From Alteripontixanthobacter sp. (lineage in GTDB: Bacteria > Pseudomonadota > Alphaproteobacteria > Sphingomonadales > Sphingomonadaceae), in contig JBDVPM010000008.1 of the NCBI GenBank assembly GCA_039968605.1, forward strand, positions 1,116,001-1,180,000: a DNA stretch of 64,000 bases. The letters are read 5' to 3'. The position numbers and the translations under genes were made by a program. Below are positions 1 through 7,741 of this stretch, one piece after another; position 1 is the first letter of the stretch, and every line of letters starts with the position of its first letter. The notes under the pieces are model-generated. The model saw only the letters and a program-made list of their open reading frames with translations. It had not been told where the DNA came from and made no database searches.

Positions 1-11
1 TTGAATTCGTG

Positions 12-1496
12 TTATTTGTTGTCGAGTAATTTACGCAAATCGGGCGGCAGCGTGTCGGGATCGACACTCGGGCCGCTTTTCTGAGAGCCACCCATGCCGG
101 GAAGTCCCCCGGGGCCGGGGCCGCCGAGCATCCCGCCCAGGCCCCCACCAGCTCCGCCGCCACCGAACAATGCGCCAAGGCCCTTGAGCCCGCCCATCTT
201 CTTGATCTGCTTCATGGCGCGGCCCATTTCCTGGTGCATCTTCAGCACCTTGTTGACCTCTTGAACCTTCGTCCCGCTGCCAGCTGCAACGCGCTTCTTT
301 CGCTTGGCATTGAGCAGAGCAGGCTTGGCGCGTTCCTTGGCGGTCATCGAACCGATGATCGCATCCATGTGCAGCAGCACCTTGTCGTCCATGTCGGACG
401 CCGCCATCGCCGCCTTGGCCTTCTTCATGCCCGGCAGCATCCCCGCGAGCATGCCCAGCCCGCCCATATTCTGCATCTGTTGCAGCTGCATGCGCAGATC
501 GTTGAGGTCGAATTCGCCCTTCGCCATCCGCTTGGCGAGCTTCTCGGCGTCCTCTTCCTTGATCGTGCTCGCGGCCTTTTCGACCAGCGAGACGACATCG
601 CCCATGCCCAGGATACGGCCCGCCACGCGGTCGGGGCTGAATGCCTCCAGCGCGTCCAGCTTCTCGCCCGTACCGGCAAACTTGATCGGCTTGCCCGTGA
701 CATGGCGCATGGACAGCGCCGCACCGCCGCGCGCATCGCCGTCCATCCGGGTGAGGATCACGCCGGTAAGCGGCACTTCCTCGGTAAAGTTCTTGGCGAC
801 ATTGACCGCGTCCTGGCCGGTCAGGCTGTCGACCACCAGCAGCACTTCGGTCGGCGCGGATACGCCCGCAACCGCCTTCATCTCGGCCATCAGCGCTTCA
901 TCGACATGCAGGCGGCCTGCCGTGTCGAGCAGCAACACATCGTGGTTCTGCAGTTTCGCTGCCTGCATCGCGCGCTTGGCGATATCGACCGGCTGCTGGC
1001 CCTCGACGATCGGCAGCGTCGCGACATCGACCTGCGTGCCGAGCACCGCCAACTGCTCCTGCGCCGCCGGACGGTTGACATCGAGCGAGGCCATCATGGC
1101 CTTCTTGCCATGCTTCTCGCGCAGATATTTGCCGAGTTTCGCGGTCGTGGTGGTCTTACCCGAACCCTGCAGGCCGACCATCATGATCACGACCGGCGGC
1201 TTCGCCTCGAGGTTCAGGTCTTCGTGACCTTCTCCGCCCAGCATCTCGACCAGCTCGTCATTGACGATCTTGACGACTTGTTGCCCGGGAGTGACCGACC
1301 GCAGCACGTCCTGCCCGATCGCTTTCTCGGTAACCGAATCGACGAACCGCCGAACGACGGGAAGCGCAACATCGGCCTCCAGCAGCGCAATGCGAACCTC
1401 ACGCATGGCCTCGCGTACGTCGCTCTCATTGAGCGCGCCGCGGCCGCGCAGCTTGTCGAAGACTCCGCCAAGGCGGTCTGACAGATTGTCGAACAT
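12..1496 (-). CDS. ffh: Signal recognition particle protein Ffh (SRP54)
   Basis: The product (494 aa) is the GTPase of the signal recognition particle. It binds 4.5S RNA and signal sequences of nascent membrane proteins and docks on FtsY at the inner membrane. Visible domains are an N-terminal helical N domain, a G domain with the P-loop GLQGSGKTTTTAKLG and the DTAGR motif, and a Met-rich M domain with a Gly/Met-rich tail. The length fits the family. I start at the ATG reading MFDNLSDRLGG, because all SRP54 proteins begin near this motif; an ATG nine codons upstream is in frame but unsupported. The 4.5S RNA gene was not found in this window. Confidence 0.97.
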   Translation of the reverse strand: MFDNLSDRLGGVFDKLRGRGALNESDVREAMREVRIALLEADVALPVVRRFVDSVTEKAIGQDVLRSVTPGQQVVKIVNDELVEMLGGEGHEDLNLEAKPPVVIMMVGLQGSGKTTTTAKLGKYLREKHGKKAMMASLDVNRPAAQEQLAVLGTQVDVATLPIVEGQQPVDIAKRAMQAAKLQNHDVLLLDTAGRLHVDEALMAEMKAVAGVSAPTEVLLVVDSLTGQDAVNVAKNFTEEVPLTGVILTRMDGDARGGAALSMRHVTGKPIKFAGTGEKLDALEAFSPDRVAGRILGMGDVVSLVEKAASTIKEEDAEKLAKRMAKGEFDLNDLRMQLQQMQNMGGLGMLAGMLPGMKKAKAAMAASDMDDKVLLHMDAIIGSMTAKERAKPALLNAKRKKRVAAGSGTKVQEVNKVLKMHQEMGRAMKQIKKMGGLKGLGALFGGGGAGGGLGGMLGGPGPGGLPGMGGSQKSGPSVDPDTLPPDLRKLLDNK

Positions 1497-1610
1497 ATAC
1501 CTCGGCCTTCCCAAGTAACGCAAAAAACGCCGGCGGACGAAACCTCGTCAACCAGCGTGCGAGGCAAGTGTGCCCCGGCTTCTTATCTAACCTCTATAAC
1601 GAAACGCCGC

Positions 1611-1760
1611 GCCATGGATTGCCGCGTCGCTTCGCTCCTCGCAATGACGAGGGAAATTCCATTTGCTTGGATTTCGGTTCTGGTTGGAAGCGAAAAACGT
1701 GTTTCGTGAGCATCGGAGCGGAGCGGACTAAAAGTCCGTGAGCACCGAAGCGCAGCGAAG
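1611..1760. repeat. Dispersed intergenic repeat patch between ffh and tRNA-Ala
   Basis: This fills about half of the 303-base gap between ffh and tRNA-Ala. From 1611 it begins GCCATGGATTGC and runs through a CGCTTCGCTCCTCGCAATGACGA-like stretch, and a related copy lies at 44348-44382. A 20-bp unit, GTGAGCAYCGRAGCGSAGCG, occurs twice (1706-1725 and 1738-1757). No convincing reading frame is present; the open frames here are repeat-derived. The rest of the gap holds the ffh promoter region and nothing else I can name. Confidence 0.6.
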
Positions 1761-1799
1761 CGCGATTTGCAGCCCAACCAGGGCCGAAATACAAGTAAA

Positions 1800-1875
1800 T
1801 GGTGGAGCCTAGCGGGATCGAACCGCTGACCTCAACACTGCCAGTGTTGCGCTCTCCCAGCTGAGCTAAGGCCCC
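1800..1875 (-). tRNA. tRNA-Ala (anticodon GGC)
   Basis: A complete 76-nt cloverleaf on the minus strand. The 7-bp acceptor stem is GGGGCCT with AGGCTCC (one G-U pair). The D arm has AGCTCAGCTGGGAGAGC, the anticodon stem CAACA/TGTTG encloses loop CTGGCAG, and the T arm carries GGTTCGATCC. The anticodon GGC reads alanine. Discriminator A and the CCA end are encoded. Confidence 0.97.
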
Positions 1876-2017
1876 GTAACCATTTCAAGTCCCGCCATCG
1901 CTGGCGAGGGATGCGCCTTTAGAGGCAAGGTGCGGCGTTTGGCAAGGATTTTTGCGACCTTGCCGCCACACTTTCCTGCTTCCCCGCGAAGGCGGAGTTC
2001 TCGTGCAATCAAAGGAC

Positions 2018-2060
2018 GAGCTGGAACCAGGAGACCCCCGCCTTGGAGGGGGTCCAGCTC
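2018..2060. repeat. Palindromic intergenic repeat (REP-like)
   Basis: An imperfect inverted repeat lies just downstream of the FYDLN-acid gene. The outer arms are GAGCTGGA (2018-2025) and TCCAGCTC (2053-2060); inner arms are CCCCC (2035-2039) and GGGGG (2048-2052). The neighbouring CCCCGCGAAGGCGGAG text resembles repeats scattered through sphingomonad genomes. It could also help end transcription of the minus-strand gene, but there is no T run. Confidence 0.5.
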
Positions 2061-2063
2061 GGC

Positions 2064-2396
2064 TCAGCTTTCGGGCACGTCCTCATCGTCGCCCTTGCCC
2101 TTGGACACGCCCAGATCGTCGTCCCCGCCAAGGTCGACATCCTGATCGGCAGAGGGTTCCGCCTCGTCGATATCTTCCAGATCGTCGTCCTCGTCGGCCA
2201 GGTCGGAATCGGCCTTGCTGTCCTTCTTCTTGTCTTCCTCGTCTGCGGGAATCGGCTGCTTGGATTTCAGCACGGGTTCGGGGAACCATTCTTCACCGCA
2301 TTCGATGCAGGCGACCGGATCGTCCTCGCCCAGATCGTAGAAGCGCGTGGCGCATTTCGGGCAGCTGCGTTTGGTGCCCCATTCAGCCTTTGGCAT
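2064..2396 (-). CDS. TIGR02300-type FYDLN acid protein
   Basis: A 110-aa protein of the alphaproteobacterial FYDLN-acid family, whose function is unknown. It opens with a zinc-ribbon-like half, CPKC (about residues 12-15) and CIEC (about 30-33), with the diagnostic FYDL between them. The second half is almost entirely Asp/Glu with a few Lys, so it is very acidic and probably disordered. The four cysteines suggest metal binding. It stands alone on the minus strand, divergent from aroA. Family assignment is firm from the motif; any role in transcription or translation would be guesswork. Confidence 0.85.
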   Translation of the reverse strand: MPKAEWGTKRSCPKCATRFYDLGEDDPVACIECGEEWFPEPVLKSKQPIPADEEDKKKDSKADSDLADEDDDLEDIDEAEPSADQDVDLGGDDDLGVSKGKGDDEDVPES

Positions 2397-2600
2397 TGCA
2401 ATTCCTAAACTTCGCGCCCGGCTGGCCGAGCGGCTTGGTGATGTTGATGCGTCTAATTAGTGTCGCCGCGGCCCGTTTGCAAAAGCGTGCAGCAAAAGCG
2501 GGATACGGCAAAGGCGGGCGCGCCTTGCCAGATGCCAATGCCGGTGTCAAAGCCGCGCCGCCCGTCACCGCCTATTTGGTACCCTTGCAGAAAGCCCGTT

Positions 2601-3926
2601 TTGACCGACACGCCGCAACCCAAACGTTTCATGCCTGCCGGGCCGCTGCGTGGACGCATCCGCGTGCCGGGCGACAAGTCGATCAGCCACCGTGCATTGA
2701 TGCTGGGCGCGCTGGCAGTGGGCGAAACGCGCATTTCCGGGCTGCTGGAGGGTGAGGATGTGCTGGCCACGGCTGCGGCGCTGCGAGCGATGGGTACGAC
2801 CATAGAACCCTCCCAGGACGGCGCCACGTGGACGGTCAACGGCGTGGGCGTCGGTAGTTTGCTGCAGCCTGTCGTAGCGCTCGACATGGGCAATAGCGGC
2901 ACATCGACCCGCCTGCTGCTGGGCTTGCTGGCGAGCCACGCAATCACCGCGACACTGATCGGCGATGCGAGCCTTTCGGGCCGCCCGATGGGCCGGGTGA
3001 TCGAACCGCTCAGCCAAATGGGCGCGAGCTTTACCGCTGCTCCGGGCGGCAAATTGCCGCTCACCATCGAGGGCAGCCAGCCCGCCGTGCCGATTACCTA
3101 CCGCCTGCCGGTCGCCAGCGCGCAGGTGAAGAGCGCGGTGCTGCTGGCGGGCCTCAACACGCCCGGCATCACCACCGTGATCGAGCCGGTCCCGACGCGC
3201 GATCATTCGGAGCGGATGCTGGCCGGATTCGGCGCGAGACTGGATATCGGGGAAGCGGATGGGGAGCGCGTGATCCGCATCCATGGCGATGCCGAATTGC
3301 AGCCGCAATCCATCACCGTGCCTGGCGATCCTTCATCGGCGGCCTTTTTCATTGTTGCCGCTCTGCTGGTGGAGGGCAGCGACCTGACCATCGAAAATGT
3401 CGGCCTCAACCCCACCCGCGCGGGACTGATCGAGGTGTTGCGCGCCATGGGCGGCAGTATCGAGGAGCAGGAGCGCCGCGAAGTGGGCGGAGAGCCCGTC
3501 GCCGATTTGCGCGTGCGCCACTCCGCGCTGGAAGGAATCGACATCGACCCCGCCCTCGCCCCGGCGATGATCGACGAATTTCCGGTGCTGTTCGTGGCCG
3601 CGTCTCTGGCCAGCGGAACCACGCGCACCAGCGGGTTGGAAGAACTGCGCGTGAAGGAAAGCGACCGTCTGGCAGCAATGGCCGCCGCGCTCACCGCCAT
3701 CGGCGCGCGGGTAGAGGAAACGCCGGACGGCCTGACGATCGAGGGGACCGGCGGCGAACCCCTGCCCGGCGGCGGACCCGTCACCACCCATCTCGACCAC
3801 CGCATCGCCATGAGCATGGCGGTAGCCGGGCTGGTCAGCAGCGGCGGAGTGGAAGTGGACGACACGCGGCCGATTGGAACGAGTTTTCCGACATTTCAGG
3901 ATCTTTTGGCCGGAGCCACGCAATGA
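2601..3926 (+). CDS. aroA: 3-phosphoshikimate 1-carboxyvinyltransferase (EPSP synthase)
   Basis: This enzyme transfers enolpyruvyl from PEP to shikimate-3-phosphate, the sixth step of the shikimate pathway, in the cytosol. Family landmarks are PGDKSISHR near the N terminus, LDMGNSGTSTR, RPMGR, SAQVKSAVLLAGLNTPG, GDPSSAAF, LRVKESDR and HLDHRIAMS. The order and wording (RPMGR, SAQVKSA) match class II enzymes such as the Agrobacterium CP4 type, but the residue matching CP4 Ala100 is Gly here. I chose a TTG start (441 aa), since no ATG lies close enough before the PGDKS motif except at 2631. An AGAAAG sequence precedes it by about 5 nt. The stop overlaps the next gene by ATGA. Confidence 0.95.
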   Translation: MTDTPQPKRFMPAGPLRGRIRVPGDKSISHRALMLGALAVGETRISGLLEGEDVLATAAALRAMGTTIEPSQDGATWTVNGVGVGSLLQPVVALDMGNSGTSTRLLLGLLASHAITATLIGDASLSGRPMGRVIEPLSQMGASFTAAPGGKLPLTIEGSQPAVPITYRLPVASAQVKSAVLLAGLNTPGITTVIEPVPTRDHSERMLAGFGARLDIGEADGERVIRIHGDAELQPQSITVPGDPSSAAFFIVAALLVEGSDLTIENVGLNPTRAGLIEVLRAMGGSIEEQERREVGGEPVADLRVRHSALEGIDIDPALAPAMIDEFPVLFVAASLASGTTRTSGLEELRVKESDRLAAMAAALTAIGARVEETPDGLTIEGTGGEPLPGGGPVTTHLDHRIAMSMAVAGLVSSGGVEVDDTRPIGTSFPTFQDLLAGATQ

Positions 3927-4192
3927 GCGACTTTCTCTCCCCCTTCGCCGCAGACCTGATCGGCTTTGCCGGCAGTTTCTGCATCGTGGGCGCATTCGCC
4001 TACAGCAATCTCAGCCAGAGCATGAATATGGTGCTGTTCAATCTGGTAAATCTGCTCGGCGCGCTGCTGCTCATCGTGTCGCTGACCGTGAATTACAATC
4101 TGCCCACGATGGTGCTCGAAATCGTATGGGTGGGAATTGCGCTGTTCGGGTTGTTTCGAGTCTGGCTCGACCGGCGGAAAGCGCCCGCATGA
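3923..4192 (+). CDS. CBU_0592-like small membrane protein
   Basis: An 89-aa hydrophobic protein with three predicted membrane helices (about residues 8-27, 33-55 and 60-80) and a short basic tail, RRKAPA. The sequence resembles the small CBU_0592-like membrane domain, whose role is not established. It overlaps the end of aroA and the start of cmk by 4 bases each, so all three are probably co-translated. Retention between two biosynthetic genes suggests a real product. No catalytic motif is visible. Confidence 0.8.
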   Translation: MSDFLSPFAADLIGFAGSFCIVGAFAYSNLSQSMNMVLFNLVNLLGALLLIVSLTVNYNLPTMVLEIVWVGIALFGLFRVWLDRRKAPA

Positions 4193-4809
4193 TCATCGCC
4201 GTCGATGGCCCCACCGCCTCTGGTAAGGGCACGATCTCTCAGGCAATCGCGGCGCATTTCGGCCTGCCGCATCTCGATACCGGGTTGCTTTATCGCGCAG
4301 TCGGGCGGCAGGTGGCGCTGGTGGACGGCGACCCGGACGATGCAGAGCAGGCATTGGCTGCGTGTGATTTTCTGGACGAATTGCTTGGCGACCCCGAGCT
4401 ACGTAGCGAAATCAACGGCGGTCTGGCGAGCCGGGTGTCCGTTCATCCAGGCGTGCGCAAGGCGCTCTACGAACGCCAGCGCGCCTTTGCCATGCAGCCC
4501 GGCGGCGCCGTGCTGGACGGGCGCGATATCGGCACGGTAATTGCCCCCGAAGCCGACGCCAAGCTGTTCGTGACCGCCAGCGTCCAGTCGCGCGCGCATC
4601 GCCGGTGGAGCGAAATGCGCGGACGCGGGCTGGAGGTTGAGTTGGCCGACATAGAAGCCGACCTCGCCCGCCGCGATGCCCGCGACATGGGCCGCAAGGA
4701 CGCCCCGCTCAAACCCGCGCCCGACGCGATGGTGTTCGACACGACCAGCTTCGACCGCGACCAGTCGATCGAAGCGGCTATCGAGGCGGTGGAACAGGCG
4801 TTGAAATAA
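4189..4809 (+). CDS. cmk: (d)CMP kinase (cytidylate kinase)
   Basis: This enzyme phosphorylates CMP and dCMP with ATP, feeding CTP and dCTP pools. It is 206 aa, typical for the short bacterial form. The N-terminal P-loop GPTASGKG follows IIAVD directly. DTGLLYRAVG is the nucleotide-binding helix and LDGRDIGTVI the conserved CMP-binding motif; RRDARDMGRKDAPLKPAPDA is the lid/arginine region. The start ATG overlaps the previous stop as ATGA. The cmk-rpsA order is common in proteobacteria. Confidence 0.96.
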   Translation: MIIAVDGPTASGKGTISQAIAAHFGLPHLDTGLLYRAVGRQVALVDGDPDDAEQALAACDFLDELLGDPELRSEINGGLASRVSVHPGVRKALYERQRAFAMQPGGAVLDGRDIGTVIAPEADAKLFVTASVQSRAHRRWSEMRGRGLEVELADIEADLARRDARDMGRKDAPLKPAPDAMVFDTTSFDRDQSIEAAIEAVEQALK

Positions 4810-4845
4810 CCGGCCGGCGCATACCTCGCCTACCGCCTTTCGCGC

Positions 4846-5101
4846 TTGCAAAAATCTGTTCTTTCCCCTAACAGCCCGCCCGTCCGACAGGGCGTTTTCA
4901 GCACAAGCAGGGGCAGCTCGGCGCGTTATGCGCCATGCGATCCGCTTTGCAGGAAATGCCTTGCCAGACCTCCGCTGCGGCATCCGGCCGGGCGGCGAAA
5001 GCGGCCCTCTTGGCCCGGGCGCGGCAATTCCGCTGCGTTCGGAGAAAAGACCCCGGGAAAACCGGCGGCCGGTAGCAAACGTAAGTAAGGTACTCAACAA
5101 T
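4846..5101 (+). promoter_or_regulatory. rpsA promoter and long 5' leader (candidate)
   Basis: The 292 bases between cmk and rpsA contain a possible promoter (TTGCAA at 4846-4851, 16-base spacer, CTAACA at 4868-4873). About 220 bases of leader with several GC-rich hairpins follow, including a CGCCC/GGGCG hairpin near 4877-4895 followed by TTTT. Translation begins after AAGTAAGGT about 10 bases upstream of the ATG. S1 represses its own translation through its leader in Escherichia coli; a similar role here is an inference. An in-frame extension of rpsA into this region lacks S1 similarity. Confidence 0.35.
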
Positions 5102-6811
5102 ATGGCATCTTCAGCCAACCCAACACGCTCCGATTTCGAAGCGATGCTCAATGAACAGCTCGGCGGCGCCGAGGATGGCGGCTTCGAAGGCCGCGTCGTC
5201 AAGGGCACCGTCACCTCCATCGAAGGCGGCAGCGCGATCATCGATGTCGGTCTGAAATCCGAAGGCCGCGTCGATCTCAAGGAATTCTCTCGCGGTGATG
5301 AAGATCACGGCCTGAAGGTCGGCAGCGAAGTCGAAGTCTATGTCGACCGCGTCGAAAATGCCGATGGCGAAGCAATGCTCAGCCGCGACCGCGCCCGCCG
5401 CGAAGCCGCATGGGACAAGCTGGAAAGCGAATTCGGCGAAGAGAAGCGCGTCGAAGGCCGCATCTTCGGCCGGGTCAAAGGCGGCTTCACCGTCGATCTC
5501 GATGGCGCCGTGGCCTTCCTGCCGGGCAGCCAGGTCGATATCCGTCCCGTGCGCGATGTCACCCCGCTGATGGAACAGCCGCAGCCGTTCCAGATCCTCA
5601 AGATGGACCGCAAGCGCGGCAACATCGTGGTCTCGCGCCGCGCAGTGCTGGAAGAAACGCGCGCCGAACAGCGCAGCGAACTGATCGAGAAGCTGGCCGA
5701 AGGCCAGGTGATCGACGGCGTGGTCAAGAACATCACCGATTACGGTGCGTTCGTGGATCTCGGCGGTATCGACGGCCTGCTGCACGTCACCGACATGAGC
5801 TACAAGCGGGTCAACCACCCCAGCGAGATCATCGAAATCGGCCAGACGGTCAGCGTCCAGATCATCCGCATCAATGCCGAAACGCAGCGTATCTCGCTCG
5901 GCATGAAGCAGCTGGAAAGCGATCCGTGGGACGGCGTTTCCGCCAAGTACCCGGTGGGCGCGAAGCTGACCGGCACGGTTACGAACATCACCGAATATGG
6001 TGCGTTCGTGGAAATCGAAGCGGGCATCGAAGGACTGGTCCACGTGTCCGAAATGAGCTGGACCAAGAAGAACGTGCACCCCGGCAAGATCGTCAGCACT
6101 TCGCAGGAAGTCGATGTCGTCGTGCTGGAAGTGGACAGCGAAAAGCGCCGCATCTCGCTCGGCCTCAAGCAGGCTCAGGGCAATCCGTGGGACGATTTCG
6201 CAGACAAGTTCCCGGTCGGCACCAAAGTCACCGGCGAAGTCAAGAACGCCACCGAGTTCGGCCTGTTCATCGGGCTGGACGGCGATGTGGACGGCATGGT
6301 CCACATGTCCGACATCGCCTGGGGCATTTCGGGCGAAGATGCGCTGGCGCTGCACCGCAAGGGTGAAGAGGTCGAAGCCATCGTGCTCGACGTCGATGCC
6401 GACAAGGAGCGCATCAGCCTGGGCATGAAGCAGCTCGAAAAAGGTGCACCGAGCGCCGATGGTGCAACCGGCGGTGCCGGCCTGCGCCGCGGCGAAACGG
6501 TCACCGTCACGGTGCTGGAAGTGCGCGATGGCGGCCTGGAAGTGCAAGTCGGCGACGACGGCGCGACCGGCTTCATCAAACGCAGCGACCTTGGCCGCGA
6601 CCGCGACGAGCAGCGTCCCGACCGTTTCCAGTCCGGCCAGAAGCTGGATGCGATGGTCACCGGTTTCGACCGTTCGAAGAAGCCCAACTTCTCCATCAAG
6701 GCGCGTCAGATCGCCGAAGAGAAAGAAGCAGTGCAGCAGTTCGGCTCGTCCGATTCGGGTGCATCGCTGGGCGATATCCTGGGCGAAGCGCTCAAGAAGT
6801 CGGACGACTAG
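5102..6811 (+). CDS. rpsA: 30S ribosomal protein S1
   Basis: The largest small-subunit protein (569 aa); it brings mRNA to the 30S subunit and helps unwind leaders. Six S1 RNA-binding repeats can be read in order, including EGRVVKGTV, GRIFGRVKGGF, DGVVKNITDYGAFVDLGGIDG, GTVTNITEYGAFVEIE, GEVKNATEFGLFIGLDG and VTVTVLEVRDGGLEV. The start ATG gives MASSANPTRSDFEAML, the usual S1 N terminus; a longer frame reaching back to 4928 is GC-driven and was not used. It follows cmk and ends at a strong terminator. Confidence 0.98.
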   Translation: MASSANPTRSDFEAMLNEQLGGAEDGGFEGRVVKGTVTSIEGGSAIIDVGLKSEGRVDLKEFSRGDEDHGLKVGSEVEVYVDRVENADGEAMLSRDRARREAAWDKLESEFGEEKRVEGRIFGRVKGGFTVDLDGAVAFLPGSQVDIRPVRDVTPLMEQPQPFQILKMDRKRGNIVVSRRAVLEETRAEQRSELIEKLAEGQVIDGVVKNITDYGAFVDLGGIDGLLHVTDMSYKRVNHPSEIIEIGQTVSVQIIRINAETQRISLGMKQLESDPWDGVSAKYPVGAKLTGTVTNITEYGAFVEIEAGIEGLVHVSEMSWTKKNVHPGKIVSTSQEVDVVVLEVDSEKRRISLGLKQAQGNPWDDFADKFPVGTKVTGEVKNATEFGLFIGLDGDVDGMVHMSDIAWGISGEDALALHRKGEEVEAIVLDVDADKERISLGMKQLEKGAPSADGATGGAGLRRGETVTVTVLEVRDGGLEVQVGDDGATGFIKRSDLGRDRDEQRPDRFQSGQKLDAMVTGFDRSKKPNFSIKARQIAEEKEAVQQFGSSDSGASLGDILGEALKKSDD

Positions 6812-6855
6812 GCAAAGCACAGCCGCCCGGCATCTTGCCGGAATAGGCTGACCGG

Positions 6856-6893
6856 AAGGCCCGTCTGCTCTACCGAGCAGGCGGGCCTTTCCT
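6856..6893 (+). terminator. Rho-independent terminator after rpsA
   Basis: A 15-bp stem, AAGGCCCGTCTGCTC (6856-6870) with GAGCAGGCGGGCCTT (6875-6889), has a single G-U pair and a 4-base loop. A short T/C run follows. It lies 45 bases after the rpsA stop and upstream of gloB. Confidence 0.85.
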
Positions 6894-6922
6894 GTTGCAG
6901 CGCATACGCCTACACTTGGCCC

Positions 6923-7678
6923 ATGCTGCAAATTCACCAATTCCCCTGCCTGTCCGACAATTACGGCTTCCTCGCTCACGATCCCGCCAGCGGCGAAACC
7001 GCTGCCATCGATACGCCCGATGGCGCGGAATATCTGAAGCAGGCCGCGGCAAAGGGTTGGCGGATCACGCAGATATGGAACACCCATTGGCACCCCGACC
7101 ATGCCGGCGGGAATGCCGCAATCGTGGAGGCTACCGGCGCGCAGATCGTCGCCCCGCAGGAGGTCGAGCGGATCAGCTCGATCGGCCGCGTAGTGAGCGA
7201 TGGCGACAGCGTGTCGCTGGGAAAATTCGAGGCGCGGGTGATCGACGTGTCGGGCCACACCAATGGCCATATCGCCTACCACCTGCCCGAAGCGGGGGTG
7301 GCCTTCGTGGGCGATTCCGTTTTCGCGCTGGGCTGCGGGCGGATGTTCGAAGGAAAGCCTCAACAATTCTGGGACAGCCTCCAGCGGATCAAGGCGCTGC
7401 CCGCAGATACGACGCTGTATTGCGCGCACGAATATACACAGGCCAACGCCGCCTTCGCGCTGCATGCCGATCCGCAGAACGAGGCGCTGCGCGATTATGC
7501 CGCGCAAATCGACGCCAAGCGCGCGAAGGGCGAGGCGACCGTGCCCACGGTGCTTGAGCGCGAACTTGCGACAAACCCGTTCCTGCGCGCCGACGATCCT
7601 ATATTGCGCGCGAAATGGGGCGGCGGCTCCGCGCCGGAAACCTTTGCTGCACTACGCGAGGCGAAGGACAATTTCTGA
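6923..7678 (+). CDS. gloB: Hydroxyacylglutathione hydrolase (glyoxalase II)
   Basis: This enzyme hydrolyses S-D-lactoylglutathione to D-lactate and glutathione, completing methylglyoxal detoxification in the cytosol. It is 251 aa, a normal length. The metallo-beta-lactamase motif THWHPDHAGG supplies a dinuclear metal site, with further ligands in VSGHTNGHIAY and VGDSVF. The C-terminal substrate domain carries CAHEYTQAN and a KRAKGEATVPT-type glutathione-binding segment. It follows the rpsA terminator and so has its own promoter, which I could not pinpoint. Confidence 0.95.
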   Translation: MLQIHQFPCLSDNYGFLAHDPASGETAAIDTPDGAEYLKQAAAKGWRITQIWNTHWHPDHAGGNAAIVEATGAQIVAPQEVERISSIGRVVSDGDSVSLGKFEARVIDVSGHTNGHIAYHLPEAGVAFVGDSVFALGCGRMFEGKPQQFWDSLQRIKALPADTTLYCAHEYTQANAAFALHADPQNEALRDYAAQIDAKRAKGEATVPTVLERELATNPFLRADDPILRAKWGGGSAPETFAALREAKDNF

Positions 7679-7741
7679 CGATCAGAGGCCGGAAGCGATG
7701 CTTCTCTCCACGACCAGGTGCCTCGACGAGAATGGGCCGAA

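Noticed and set aside
2400-2600. A tRNA-like text (GGCTGGCCGAGCGG) between the FYDLN gene and aroA
   Set aside because: No acceptor stem, anticodon arm or T arm can be formed around it.
4928-5101. 58-codon N-terminal extension of rpsA
   Set aside because: No S1 similarity, and the ATG at 5102 gives the standard N terminus with a ribosome site.
5111-7507. 798-residue open frame on the minus strand opposite rpsA and gloB
   Set aside because: A codon-bias shadow of two well-identified plus-strand genes; no motif and composition typical of antisense GC-rich frames.
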